From assembly GCA_019744775.1 (NCBI GenBank), contig JAIETZ010000013.1, positions 1-64,000 on the forward strand: a DNA stretch of 64,000 bases, given 5' to 3'. The number at the start of each line of letters is the position of its first letter. The first letter of the stretch is position 1. A program made the position numbers and the translations under genes. Source of the DNA: Candidatus Obscuribacterales bacterium. Lineage in GTDB: Bacteria; Cyanobacteriota; Vampirovibrionia; Obscuribacterales; Obscuribacteraceae. Below, in pieces: positions 17,391 through 27,143 of this stretch. A model generated the notes under the pieces. That model was not told where the DNA came from, searched no databases, and worked only from the letters and a program-made list of their open reading frames with translations.

Positions 17391-17964
17391 GGCTCCTTTC
17401 CCACATGTAGTCTACGACATCAACGCTGATGGATTCCATTTCAGGCGATGTCATCATGAAGACCTTTGTTGTAACTGTCTGATTGCCGAAGTGAAAGACA
17501 TTGGTCGGAATAAGCTTGCGCTCCTGCTCGATTTTTTCTTTCGGTACAAAAGCCAAGGCTTGGCTTGGGCACACTGTTGCGCACATCGGCCGCTTGCCTT
17601 GAGAGGTACGGTCATAGCACATATCACACTTCATCATCAGGTCTAACTTGGTCATCATTTTAGGTACGCCAAAAGGACAACCGAGTACGCAATTAGAACA
17701 AGCTACGCAGCGGGGTTTCAGAGATGACTGTACTACGCCGTCGTCCGTCTTCTTGATAGCATCGGCTGGACAAACCTGAGCGCACGTCGGGTCGTCACAG
17801 TGCATGCACACCGTCGGAACTGTAGCTATGCTATTTGCGCGATCTATAAAGTCAACTTGAATCATTGGGTAGCCACGATGTGTCTCACATTCGGCGCAAG
17901 CATTCTCGCAGGCACGGCACCCTATGCATCGGGATGGATCAATAAAAAACGCGAAGTCGTTCAT
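17362..17964 (-). CDS. 4Fe-4S electron-transfer subunit (NrfC/DmsB-like)
   Basis: 200 aa with four cysteine clusters characteristic of four [4Fe-4S] centres: [11 protein letters not shown] (N-terminal), [26 protein letters not shown] and [21 protein letters not shown]. Proteins of this kind link a membrane quinol-oxidising subunit to a molybdopterin enzyme. It starts 10 bases after the molybdoenzyme gene and overlaps the Rieske gene, so it is in the same transcript. No signal peptide, so a cytoplasmic location is predicted. Confidence 0.92.
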   Translation of the reverse strand: MNDFAFFIDPSRCIGCRACENACAECETHRGYPMIQVDFIDRANSIATVPTVCMHCDDPTCAQVCPADAIKKTDDGVVQSSLKPRCVACSNCVLGCPFGVPKMMTKLDLMMKCDMCYDRTSQGKRPMCATVCPSQALAFVPKEKIEQERKLIPTNVFHFGNQTVTTKVFMMTSPEMESISVDVVDYMWERSHDYETSSSF

Positions 17965-17974
17965 GGTGGCACTC

Positions 17975-20170
17975 CTAAGTGGCCCAGGCAGGCTGTTTGT
18001 CTGCCTTGGCTATTCGACAAGCAGAGACTTTGTATTCCGGTATCTTGCTGCGAGGATCAATTGTACGATGGGTAAGTCTGTTAATACTTTTGTCGCCCGG
18101 CCAATGGTAGGGTACAAACACCGTATCCGGTCTGATTGTACGTACAACCATTGCTCTGAAGGTTAGCCCTTGCCTGCGTGTAGTGACAGTGACCCAGTCA
18201 CCATCAGCGATACCGTGCTCTTTGGCAAGACGGGGGTGTATTTCAATACGTGGCTCAGGATAAATATCAACCAGAGCACCTATGCGTCTTGTTTGAGTTC
18301 CGGAAAGGTACTGACTAACAACGCGACCAGTAGTTAGATATATTGGATAATCAGAATCGACAGGATCACCACTTTGCCTATAAGGAGTGAGCATGAAATG
18401 TGCTTTGCCGTCTTTGTGAAAGAAGTGATTGTCTTCAAACAATCGTGGTGTGCCTGGATGAGCTTCCGTTGGACATGGCCAAAAAACACCCATTTGTTTG
18501 TCGATTTTTTCGTATGTGATGCCGTAATAATCTGCGTTGCCGCCCTTTGAGGCTTCTCGCAACTCGTTAAAAATTTCACGCGATGTATTGTAAGGAAAGT
18601 ATTTTTCTTTACCCAAACGCCTAGATAGATCGCAGAATATTTCCCAGTCAACTCGGGCGTTACCGGGTGGGTCAACGCATTTTTGAATATGCAAGACCCG
18701 CCCTTCCACATTTGCCACCACGCCCTCGTCTTCTTCCTGAAGACTGCCGGCTAGAACTACATCTGCATAATGCGCCGTCTCGGACATAAATGGGTCAACA
18801 ATGCAAACAAATTCTGCTTTTTCTAAAGCTTCCTGCGTAAATTGAACATTGGGCAAGGAAACTATTGGGTTAAAGCATATGGATACAAGCGCTTTTATTT
18901 CGCCTTTATGCAAGGCTTCCATAATCTCCATCGCCGAATAGCCGGCTTGTGGAATATCCTCAGGCTCGATACCCCAAACCTTTGCTACGTGCTTTCTTGC
19001 TTCCGGGTCGTCAATTGAACGCTGTCCCGGTAGTTGGTCACATTTTTGTCCATGTTCGCGACCACCCTGCCCATTGCCCTGCCCGGTGATCATCAAACAA
19101 CCTGCACCTTCGCGGCCTATATTACCTGTGGCAAGCGCGATATTAATCAATGCGGAGCAATTTTCGACACCTTTGGAGTGGTGTTCAACTCCACGTGCGT
19201 GCATGATCATTGCTTTATCGGCAAGTCCTAGCCAGCGAGCGGCTTTCTCAATTGCATCTGGAGGCACGCCCGTTATATCAGCGGCAACAGCAGGTGTGTA
19301 TTGCTGGACAGCTGCGGCAATCTCGGCAAACCCGGTTGTGTATGCATCAATAAACTCCTGCTTGTGCATTCCTTCTCGAAGAATGACATTAAGTATGCTC
19401 ATGTACAAAACGACGTCCGTGCCGGGACGCACCGGAAGGTATAAATCGGTATTGCGGCTGATGGGGGTCATGCGTGGATCAACAATAATCAGCTTGCCGC
19501 CGTTATCTTTCATACGCCAGACATAATCCGTTGTGATTGGCGAGCACTCCGCTGTGTTTGAGCCTGCGATCATCACGACATCGGCGTGTGGAATGTCGGC
19601 CCAAGGATTCGGTGAGCGATCAACCCCAAAAGCGAGCTTGTAGGCAGTTCCGGCAGAGACCATGCAAAGGCGGCCATTGTAGTCGATGTGTTTCGTGCCG
19701 AGTGCCACGCGAGCAAACTTACCTAGTAGATAGGATTTTTCCGTTGTCAGCGAAGCGCCACCATACACAGCCACCGCATCCTTACCATATTTAGCTTGAA
19801 TCTCTTCAATTCGCTTCACAGTCAAATCAAGCGCCTGATCCCAGGTAGCTTCTGCAAACCCGGAGTCCGTGCGTAAAAGTGGTGTAAGCAACCTGTCCTG
19901 GTGGTTGCTTTGCATATAACGCTTTACGCCCTTTGGGCAAAGCATGCCTTTGTTGAAGGGGAAATCTTCCCAAGGTTCAAAGCCTATCACCTGGTCGTCT
20001 CTAACCTTCAATTGGATTCCGCATTGCATGCCGCAAAAACAACAGTGTGTTTTAACCAGTTTGTCGGCCGGATTAGATGCTTCGTCCTGCCAGCCACCGG
20101 GTGGCTCATAGTTGAGATGCGGCCCATAAATATCATTAAGCCTGGAAATTGGCAGCGGTGGTTTGGCCAT
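17975..20170 (-). CDS. NasA/NarB-like molybdopterin oxidoreductase (probable nitrate reductase)
   Basis: About 731 aa catalytic subunit with bis-MGD molybdenum and one [4Fe-4S]. N-terminal cluster ligands are in CCFCGMQC and the distal Cys in [13 protein letters not shown]. Following blocks [34 protein letters not shown] and [34 protein letters not shown] are those of the assimilatory/periplasmic nitrate reductase and formate dehydrogenase group; C-terminal molydop-binding domain with [17 protein letters not shown]. No Tat signal, so cytoplasmic. ATG 20170 ([11 protein letters not shown]) is chosen for its AAGGAAA site and 2-base gap to the NarK-fusion stop. Nitrate as substrate is inferred from the fused NarK neighbour. 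Confidence 0.85.
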   Translation of the reverse strand: MAKPPLPISRLNDIYGPHLNYEPPGGWQDEASNPADKLVKTHCCFCGMQCGIQLKVRDDQVIGFEPWEDFPFNKGMLCPKGVKRYMQSNHQDRLLTPLLRTDSGFAEATWDQALDLTVKRIEEIQAKYGKDAVAVYGGASLTTEKSYLLGKFARVALGTKHIDYNGRLCMVSAGTAYKLAFGVDRSPNPWADIPHADVVMIAGSNTAECSPITTDYVWRMKDNGGKLIIVDPRMTPISRNTDLYLPVRPGTDVVLYMSILNVILREGMHKQEFIDAYTTGFAEIAAAVQQYTPAVAADITGVPPDAIEKAARWLGLADKAMIMHARGVEHHSKGVENCSALINIALATGNIGREGAGCLMITGQGNGQGGREHGQKCDQLPGQRSIDDPEARKHVAKVWGIEPEDIPQAGYSAMEIMEALHKGEIKALVSICFNPIVSLPNVQFTQEALEKAEFVCIVDPFMSETAHYADVVLAGSLQEEDEGVVANVEGRVLHIQKCVDPPGNARVDWEIFCDLSRRLGKEKYFPYNTSREIFNELREASKGGNADYYGITYEKIDKQMGVFWPCPTEAHPGTPRLFEDNHFFHKDGKAHFMLTPYRQSGDPVDSDYPIYLTTGRVVSQYLSGTQTRRIGALVDIYPEPRIEIHPRLAKEHGIADGDWVTVTTRRQGLTFRAMVVRTIRPDTVFVPYHWPGDKSINRLTHRTIDPRSKIPEYKVSACRIAKADKQPAWAT

Positions 20171-20172
20171 GT

Positions 20173-22368
20173 CTAGTTTCCTTTTGATCTGAGCTGGGCA
20201 TTGGCGATGGACTTGCGTTTGCAGGGCGGACAGATTTCCTGCCAAGTCTTGGCGGTTCCGGACCCTGATAGTGAGTAATCAAAACCTAATTGGGGCAAGA
20301 TCGTATTAAGATCATCTATGTGCATGCGCGATGCGAAGCGTTCTCCACAACGTCCGCAAAAAGCACCAGGATCGCGTGAGCCGACATCTTGATATAGTTT
20401 CACACCTAGCTGAGCTGGACGCTGAAAAATATGAAAGAACTTGCCGAAGGGTAAATATATGAGTGCAGACACGACGGTTATTGCGTGAATGATCGAAAGA
20501 AAGTCATAGAAAATTCCTTCGAAATAGAGGTTCGACACAGTTAATGCTATTCCGGTAAGGGATATGGCAAAAAGCATGATCAATGGCACAAAGTCCATTG
20601 CGAAAGACTGAACAGCTTGAGCTCCCTGGTCGCGTAGACGACGAAAAAGCGATAGCGCGACGCCTGCTATAACCATTACTGCGGCAATATCCAGGATATG
20701 AAAAGTAATCCAGCCGACTAAACTGTGCACAGGAAATGACATGGTTGGAAAACCAAACAGATAAGGCACATATTGAGTTGCATCATTCGGCAATGTTCCG
20801 AAATAGATCCAGCCAAACACAAGCGGGAATGTGATTGCGCCTGCAAGCATACAGCCCCAAGCAAGCATCATATGTGTAAGCCATCGCATCTTAGAGCGCC
20901 GCGCTATAAATGTCTGTGCAAATATATGCGTGAAAGAAACTCTTGCCAGTTTTACTGATGCCGAAAAGCCTTCTTGTGCTAAAAGCTGCCAGCCGCGTCT
21001 CCAATACATTTTTGTTGGCGGTTTTTGAAGCCAAACAGAGTAGTGATAGGTGACACCCCAGGTGGCAAATATGGTAGCGAATGTGTAAATTACAAGTGCC
21101 GGGTCGAAGTTCTGTAGATTTCTCGACCCAACAACTATGGCAGCAAGTAAAACACCGGTCACAATAGTCGACACAAAGCCAGCGCGTAATCTATCGGCAG
21201 TGCGTACAAGATGTGGTGGCAAAGAAAGATCATGGAGGTTTTGTTGAGAGACAAATACTTTTTCGTTAGCTAGCCACAGCACAAAAGAGAGAAAAGACAA
21301 GAGCGCAAAACACGGCCATATCATTCCTAAATATTGCTTGCTTAGTCCTAAAAGAAGCGGCGGAAAAAATCCGCCCAGTCCTCCGAATGCGCCCACCAAG
21401 CCACCGACAGTGGCGACTTGCTTTGGGAATATTTCCGGCACTAGTTTAAAAACTGCACCATTACCCAAGCCAAGAAAGAGAGCACAAGAAAGTGCCCCTA
21501 CTGTAAAGGGCACCATTTGATTCCAGGCAAGCAGCGGTGCAAAAAGAGTAACTCCTAAAAATACAGCAGAGAGCACTTTGGCTCCCCCAATCCTGTCCGC
21601 CAGCCAGCCTCCTAAAGGACGAACGCCAGTGGCCACAAGAACAAAGCCGGCTGCTCGAAAGCCGGCATCGCTTGCCGTCAAAGCAAATTCTTCGCGCAAG
21701 AGCGACGGCAAGTAAATTGCAAAGGCAATGAATCCACCAAAGGTAAGGAAGTAAAACAGCGAAAGGAGCCAGCAGGACTTTTGAGTAATAAGTACATTCA
21801 GCATGTCGCTGAAAGAAACGGGTTTTACTTTCTGAGATGAATTGCTGGACATAAGGAAAAAGATAATTGCCCATATACCTAACAAACCAGCCACGGAATA
21901 GAATGCGTATTGCCAACCAAAACGATCTGCAATAAGAGGGGACAGAAATACTACGGCTGATTGTCCGATATTGCCGAGTCCATAAAGTCCAAGTGCACCG
22001 CCTTGTTTGTCAGGTGCTGTCCAGCCTGAGACGTAACCGACTCCTGCTGCAAATGAAGAGCCCGCTAGTCCAAGAAAAAATGCACCTACAAGGATTAGCG
22101 GCCATGAAGCCAAGGATGGCAGGGTGGCCGCTACCGCAGCCGACAAAAGAAGCAAAACCGTAAAAACATGCCGTGCGCCGAATCTATCCGTGAGCATCCC
22201 TACTGGTATACGGGCAAGCGAACCCAGCAATACTGGCACGGCAACAAGAGTTGCCGTCTGCGTGCTTGTCAAAGAGAGAAGTGCTTTGAAAGTAGGAGCC
22301 AGCCCACTTATTAATCCCCACGCCATAAAGCAAAGGGCAAACGAGATAGTTGCAATGAGTAAGTGCAA
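20173..22368 (-). CDS. NarK-type nitrate/nitrite transporter fused to a NarI/HdrE-like cytochrome b domain
   Basis: 731 aa, two modules. Residues 1 to about 375 are an MFS nitrate/nitrite transporter: WGLISGLAPTFKALLSLT, RIPVGMLTDRFGARHVF, GVGYVSGWTAPDKQGGALGLYGLGNIGQS, GGLVGAFGGLGGFFPPLLLG. Residues about 390-660 add further membrane helices with several His (HMMLAWGCMLAGAITFP, HSLVGWITFHILD, LSIIHAITVV), the pattern of respiratory cytochrome b subunits such as NarI or HdrE. The tail has CGRCGERF and CPPCKRKS, a zinc-ribbon or cluster-like motif. The fusion couples nitrate uptake and quinol oxidation on one polypeptide; immediately upstream of the molybdoenzyme gene. Confidence 0.88.
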   Translation of the reverse strand: MHLLIATISFALCFMAWGLISGLAPTFKALLSLTSTQTATLVAVPVLLGSLARIPVGMLTDRFGARHVFTVLLLLSAAVAATLPSLASWPLILVGAFFLGLAGSSFAAGVGYVSGWTAPDKQGGALGLYGLGNIGQSAVVFLSPLIADRFGWQYAFYSVAGLLGIWAIIFFLMSSNSSQKVKPVSFSDMLNVLITQKSCWLLSLFYFLTFGGFIAFAIYLPSLLREEFALTASDAGFRAAGFVLVATGVRPLGGWLADRIGGAKVLSAVFLGVTLFAPLLAWNQMVPFTVGALSCALFLGLGNGAVFKLVPEIFPKQVATVGGLVGAFGGLGGFFPPLLLGLSKQYLGMIWPCFALLSFLSFVLWLANEKVFVSQQNLHDLSLPPHLVRTADRLRAGFVSTIVTGVLLAAIVVGSRNLQNFDPALVIYTFATIFATWGVTYHYSVWLQKPPTKMYWRRGWQLLAQEGFSASVKLARVSFTHIFAQTFIARRSKMRWLTHMMLAWGCMLAGAITFPLVFGWIYFGTLPNDATQYVPYLFGFPTMSFPVHSLVGWITFHILDIAAVMVIAGVALSLFRRLRDQGAQAVQSFAMDFVPLIMLFAISLTGIALTVSNLYFEGIFYDFLSIIHAITVVSALIYLPFGKFFHIFQRPAQLGVKLYQDVGSRDPGAFCGRCGERFASRMHIDDLNTILPQLGFDYSLSGSGTAKTWQEICPPCKRKSIANAQLRSKGN

Positions 22369-22455
22369 GTTAGAGATCCTTGAGAGTTGTTTATTTTCTC
22401 ATAGCCGCACATCAAAAAAAATAGCTGCAAAGCGGACTAGCTGTGAAAATATGTC

Positions 22456-25119
22456 TCAAGCTGTCCGAGGGAGCAACCGACAAACCACAATAGATGCAAG
22501 AAACGAAAGCCCTGATGCAAATAAGACAATTAGCCAATCAGAAAGATCAAGGTGCGTAGTTTTCAATACAGCTTCAATGGGCCGCACGTAAATTGCTATA
22601 AACATCAAAGCATAAGAGATGAGCATGTTTACCATAAAAACCGGATTGAGATGTTTCCATCCTCCACTCATAAACGATCTATCGGAAAATGCCCAGAGCC
22701 ATGCTTGGAATAGAAGCGCGCAAGAAAGCGTTGCAAAGCTTATTGTGGTCATTTTAAAGGAGTTTCCTAAGAAGTGTCCTTGGACAATAACCGCTGTAAG
22801 TGTTCCTGCCGCCACCAAAAATGACCTGATAAGAATTTGCATATACTCAGATCTGCCAAGAATTGAGTCAGTGGTTTTGCGCGGACTAAGTTTCATGACC
22901 ATCTTGTGAGACGGCAAAAGAGAAATCCCAAGGGCGGGAAATACATGCATGATTAAGTTCAGCCACAATAGCTGAAGAGGTAAAAGCGGCAACCCTGTAT
23001 CAAATAAGACAGCTGCTGCCACGGTCGCTACGGCTGCCAGCGAAGCTGTTAATAGATAGGCTATCGCATTTTGAATATTGGCATAGATCACACGTCCTTG
23101 TTCTATCGCTTTCACAATCGAACTGAAATTATCATCTGTAATTACAATCTTGGCTGACTCGCAGGCAAGATCGGCACCACCTTTACCCATGGCTACGCCA
23201 ATGTCGGACTGTCTTAGTGCAGGGGCATCATTAACACCATCCCCGGTCATTGCCACTACTGAACCGTCTGCCTGAAGAGCTCGTACCACTTTCAATTTCA
23301 TTTCAGGACTAACGCGCGCCAGTATGTTTGTTGTGCGTAACTTTGTCGCTAAATCATTCTCGTTTAGTTGGCAAATCTCTGCACCACTTAAAACAGAATC
23401 GTCGTCAATAGAGTCAATAATACCTAAGTCATCCCCAATGGATTTAGCTGTTTGAGCTTGATCGCCAGTCAGCATTACGACCCTTATACCGGCAGCTTTG
23501 CATTGCAAAATTGCTTCCTTGACCCCTTTCTTTGCTCTGTCTTGCATGCCGATTAAACCAAGAAATGTCAAATCGGACTCAATTTCTCCATCGACTGGGT
23601 CGTTTATCGATAGTTTTTTGTTAGCAATAGCAAGAACGCGTAGACCTTTTTTAGCCATTTCGAAATTGTTTTTGAGAATAGAGTTGCGCTCAGCATCATT
23701 GAGTTCGTTAATTCCATTTTCTTTCTGTATAAACTTGCATTGTTTCAAGACGGATTCTGGTGATCCCTTGGTTAGACAAATCAGTCCACCTTGTGGGACT
23801 TGATTAATGGTGGTCATACGCTTGCGTGTTAAATCAAAGGGCAACTCATCCACACGTGGATACGAAGCGGTTAACTGCGCATGATTCAGCCCAGCCTTAG
23901 CTGCTACTACAAGTAGCGCCCCCTCAGTTGGATCTCCATGTATATGCCAATCTTCTTTACCGGCATGGTCTTCTAAAAAGGCATCATTACACACAGCGGC
24001 CGTTATTAGAATCTGGTGTAAGTTGTTTTCCTCTTGGACATCTATTTTGTTTTGACGATATTGAAAATGTCCAACAGGTATATAGCCCTCACCAGATACA
24101 GTAAATTGTTTGCCATCAGAAAATATTTCAGTAACTTGCATGCGATTTTCAGTGAGTGTGCCTGTCTTATCGCTGCAAATGACAGCACAGCAACCAAGCG
24201 TTTCTACTGAGGACAATTGCCTGATCAACACGGCGCTTTTAACCATGCGTTGCGTGCCAACAGCCAGGGCGAGAGTAGCTACGACCGCCAAGCCTTCCGG
24301 AATTGCTGCCACGGCGAGAGCTATCGAGGTTTGTGTCATTTTTACAATGGGCTCATTGTGCAAGATGCCGATCACTAAAAGGACAAGACAAAGTATTAGC
24401 GTCATCCAGCATAGCTGTTTGCCTAATCCTTCCAATTCAAGTTCAAGTGGTGTTCGCCTACCGGATATTTCGGTCAATAATTTACCCAGCTTACCTAACC
24501 TTGATTGTAAGGCTGTGGCAGTAACAATAGCCCAGGCTTGTCCATCAAGAACAAGAGTACCTTGATAGACAATATCATTACCCTCATCTGTCGATGGCAA
24601 CGATTTAAAAACAGCCACACTTTCTCCAGTCAAGGCTGATTCATCCACATTGATACCGCAAGTCTTAAACAGCTTCACGTCTGCAGGGACTCTTACCCCA
24701 GCTTCGAGACTAACAACGTCGCCAGGAACGAGTTCATGTGTAGGTAAGTCAATTTCCTCTCCATTGCGCCTGGCTCTAATCTTCGGTGAAGAGAGCTTCC
24801 TAAGTGTCTGAAGAGAAACCTTCGCTCTAAATTCTGTAATAAACCCGACAAACGCGTTCACGGCTACCGCAGTCAAAATTGCCAGCGATTGCAAATGTTC
24901 TGAAAATATATACGAGATTACTGCAGCCACAAGCAAAAGAACAATAACGCTTGATTGAAACTGGCGAGTCAATAAAAACAGCCAACCGTCCTCAGCAGTC
25001 GTAATGCTGATCTCATTTGGTCCCCATTGCGCTAGTCTTTTTGAGACTTGTTCGTTGCTTAATCCGCTGTTGAAATTTGTGTCGCTCAAAATGGGTTCAA
25101 CTGTAAAATTGGCTTGCAT
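22456..25119 (-). CDS. P-type cation-transporting ATPase (P2 type)
   Basis: 887 aa, about ten membrane helices. N-terminal cation ATPase domain (GLSNEQVSKRLAQWGPNEI), E1-E2 domain with VDESALTGESVAVFK, PEGL ion-site motif in AAIPEGLAVVATLALAVGTQRM, phosphorylation motif CSDKTGTLT, KGSPESVL nucleotide site, hinge MTGDGVNDAPALRQSDIG and a C-terminal four-helix domain. The PEGL motif and C-terminal domain fit Ca2+ (SERCA/PMCA-like) or Na+-type pumps rather than heavy-metal pumps. It precedes the NarK-fusion gene by 87 bases on the same strand, so may head that transcript. Confidence 0.92.
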   Translation of the reverse strand: MQANFTVEPILSDTNFNSGLSNEQVSKRLAQWGPNEISITTAEDGWLFLLTRQFQSSVIVLLLVAAVISYIFSEHLQSLAILTAVAVNAFVGFITEFRAKVSLQTLRKLSSPKIRARRNGEEIDLPTHELVPGDVVSLEAGVRVPADVKLFKTCGINVDESALTGESVAVFKSLPSTDEGNDIVYQGTLVLDGQAWAIVTATALQSRLGKLGKLLTEISGRRTPLELELEGLGKQLCWMTLILCLVLLVIGILHNEPIVKMTQTSIALAVAAIPEGLAVVATLALAVGTQRMVKSAVLIRQLSSVETLGCCAVICSDKTGTLTENRMQVTEIFSDGKQFTVSGEGYIPVGHFQYRQNKIDVQEENNLHQILITAAVCNDAFLEDHAGKEDWHIHGDPTEGALLVVAAKAGLNHAQLTASYPRVDELPFDLTRKRMTTINQVPQGGLICLTKGSPESVLKQCKFIQKENGINELNDAERNSILKNNFEMAKKGLRVLAIANKKLSINDPVDGEIESDLTFLGLIGMQDRAKKGVKEAILQCKAAGIRVVMLTGDQAQTAKSIGDDLGIIDSIDDDSVLSGAEICQLNENDLATKLRTTNILARVSPEMKLKVVRALQADGSVVAMTGDGVNDAPALRQSDIGVAMGKGGADLACESAKIVITDDNFSSIVKAIEQGRVIYANIQNAIAYLLTASLAAVATVAAAVLFDTGLPLLPLQLLWLNLIMHVFPALGISLLPSHKMVMKLSPRKTTDSILGRSEYMQILIRSFLVAAGTLTAVIVQGHFLGNSFKMTTISFATLSCALLFQAWLWAFSDRSFMSGGWKHLNPVFMVNMLISYALMFIAIYVRPIEAVLKTTHLDLSDWLIVLFASGLSFLASIVVCRLLPRTA

Positions 25120-25237
25120 ACGTGTAAACCCTTACCCTGACTAACTATCTAAATCTAGTATCTTCTTTGAAAAGTGAATGTTCAATCAACCGCCCGGGCA
25201 GTTTTCCAAAGTGTGCGAAGCTAAATCACTTAAATAA

Positions 25238-25255
25238 ACCATTCGAAAGGAGGAT
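25238..25255. promoter_or_regulatory. Degenerate palindrome A upstream of the P-type ATPase
   Basis: ACCATTCGAAAGGAGGAT matches ATCATCC-N4-GGATGAT at 11 of 14 arm positions. It lies 118 bases before the ATPase start and 91 bases before the divergent gene at 25347. Confidence 0.35.
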
Positions 25256-25346
25256 TCCAGTAGGTCATATACATATAAAGGCGGAGAACAAATATCATCA
25301 ACTTGAGCAATAATTATCTGGGGCTACTAACGGAACCTATAGGGAA

Positions 25347-26900
25347 ATGACGGACCTGAAACAATCAAGAGTAATTGCGGTTTTTCTTGTTTTCTCTTTA
25401 ATGAGCAGCTTTAGTAACCATAACTTAGCTCTAGCCAGCCAACAAGACGTACAGGCGACTCAAACTGACGCCATTACACAAATTCAGGATCATACCGAAG
25501 AGCCAGCAATTGCTTATATAGCAACCAACGACCGCGAAAAACTGCAGCTATTAACCAACAAAATAGTGCAAAAGGAATTGGGGTTGCTCAAAATAAATAC
25601 CTATTTTCGCCTGGAAACAACAGAGCAAAGCCGAATAAAACCCTGGCGTGTTTTTGCATTCAACCTTGCCGGAGCCGGTGTAGCCAATGCCGGTATTACA
25701 ACTATCGCCGCTGAGCGCTGGCAAACCTGGCGCAATCCCGCCAAAGCAGATCGCACAACCCTTAAGGCAGGACCTCTTCTGCTTTTAATAAGCCATTCAA
25801 TCGTCACTGCCGGACTTTTGACCGAGATGTGTTTTGATGCAGTTGGTGACTATAAGCGCAAGAAAAAAGGGATGGACATAAAGACTGCAACTAAAAAAGT
25901 AAAAGCGGCCCAAGTTGAATTACAAGACTTGCTCAGTCAGCGCGAAGCTTTGATCAAGAACTCAACAGAACTTAGCTCTCAGGATGCAAAGTTGGCGAAT
26001 GCGGAAGGACTCATATTAAAGGATTTGCGTGATCTTTCTTTAGTTGAATACTCAAAATTCTATACTCGCGGTATTAAGCGGCGTGTTTCTCGCGATCTTT
26101 CCTATTTCAACGGTTTAGCCGCCGCAACAACAGGTGGTTATATTGGTTCATTATGTGGCTTGCTTGCCATTTGCGATCGCAAGCCAAAACTGGCCGGACC
26201 AGCCGGTATAGGTTTCATTTTGTCAGGAGCTTTCATAACCGTAGCTCCGATAATTAATCGATATGGCTCTAAGTTTGCCGGTAATTTGGCCAAGAAAAAA
26301 ATCGCTAAAGAATTAGGCGGTTTAAATTCCACAGTAAACGCACAGTTGGGTACCGATGTAAAAAATCTGCAGGCGTATACTGTCGCAGAACAAACTGCCA
26401 ACGAAGACTCATTCAAGAAACGATTGTTAGTCTATTCTGATGTGCAAGAGATACTGAAAAATCAAAACGTAATGGATGCCAAAGAGAAAGCGAAGGCAGA
26501 TCGCGAGTTTCGTGAGCGTCTGTTATTCAATTCTGCAATCGGTGGCACCAAGATGGGCTGGGGCATTCAGCTCGCCAATGCAGGCTTTAGTTATCATCCG
26601 GCTCCTGCCTGGCCAAAAATTACCCGAACACTGCCCTTTGGTGGCTCAAAGGTTGTAGTAACTATACCTCGTCCGAAAGTTCCGCACACACCGGCTCAAC
26701 TTTTTTCCAAACGAGTTGCTGAAGGCGCAACTACATATATACCAGGAACTGGAATCTGGATAATTGATGCCTTGCAATCAAGAGCGCGTGGAGAAATGGA
26801 AGTATTTACGATGGGCTCTCAACAAGCGCTGCCGCACCAGAAGGTTAAGCAGAGATTGGAAAAGCTTGAACAGCTTGAGTTATCGTTGAATCAACCATAG
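25347..26900 (+). CDS. Unknown exported/membrane protein
   Basis: 517 aa, no family recognised. N-terminal hydrophobic segment (about 8-30, VIAVFLVFSLMSSFSNHNLALA) looks like a signal peptide ending ALAS. Further hydrophobic stretches near 110-125 (FNLAGAGVANAGITTIAAE), 145-165, 255-285 (LAAATTGGYIGSLCGLLAICD) and 290-310, with charged coiled-coil-prone segments between (about 175-225 and 325-385). Divergent from the ATPase set. Base composition is like its neighbours. Likely a lineage-specific envelope protein; function not inferable. Confidence 0.8.
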   Translation: MTDLKQSRVIAVFLVFSLMSSFSNHNLALASQQDVQATQTDAITQIQDHTEEPAIAYIATNDREKLQLLTNKIVQKELGLLKINTYFRLETTEQSRIKPWRVFAFNLAGAGVANAGITTIAAERWQTWRNPAKADRTTLKAGPLLLLISHSIVTAGLLTEMCFDAVGDYKRKKKGMDIKTATKKVKAAQVELQDLLSQREALIKNSTELSSQDAKLANAEGLILKDLRDLSLVEYSKFYTRGIKRRVSRDLSYFNGLAAATTGGYIGSLCGLLAICDRKPKLAGPAGIGFILSGAFITVAPIINRYGSKFAGNLAKKKIAKELGGLNSTVNAQLGTDVKNLQAYTVAEQTANEDSFKKRLLVYSDVQEILKNQNVMDAKEKAKADREFRERLLFNSAIGGTKMGWGIQLANAGFSYHPAPAWPKITRTLPFGGSKVVVTIPRPKVPHTPAQLFSKRVAEGATTYIPGTGIWIIDALQSRARGEMEVFTMGSQQALPHQKVKQRLEKLEQLELSLNQP

Positions 26901-26915
26901 TTACCAAAAGGTAAT
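26900..26915. promoter_or_regulatory. Palindrome B (GTTACC-N4-GGTAAY)
   Basis: GTTACCAAAAGGTAAT, overlapping the stop codon of the unknown gene. Near-identical palindromes lie at 31183-31198 (before the nar operon) and 45549-45564 (before the tryptophanase-like gene). Distance to the next gene start (27144) is large, so this copy may be less functional. Confidence 0.4.
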
Positions 26916-27019
26916 CACTCCAGAGAACGAAGGACAATAGGCCTTTAGGTTCTGTTTCTAAGTCTAAAACAAGCCATACTTATTAGTGAACTAAGTGACA
27001 CGGTCCTCCTGAGGTAAGA

Positions 27020-27119
27020 CAAGTACCGGACAGAAACGCAAGAGACAAGATGGACAAGAAACCTCCAGTGAAGCATCGCTTTAACATCCTTGGTCCCCAA
27101 TGCGCCTGTCCGGTACTTG
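27020..27119 (+). other. 100-base inverted-repeat structure upstream of the radical SAM gene
   Basis: CAAGTACCGGACAG (27020-27033) is the exact reverse complement of CTGTCCGGTACTTG (27106-27119). Between them, GGACAAG can pair with CTTGGTCC with one bulge and AAGC with GCTT, so the transcript could fold as a nested stem ending 24 bases before the ATG at 27144. It may be a structured 5' leader or a remnant of a small mobile element. Confidence 0.5.
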
Positions 27120-27143
27120 CCGATTTTGCAAAGCAAATTCAAC

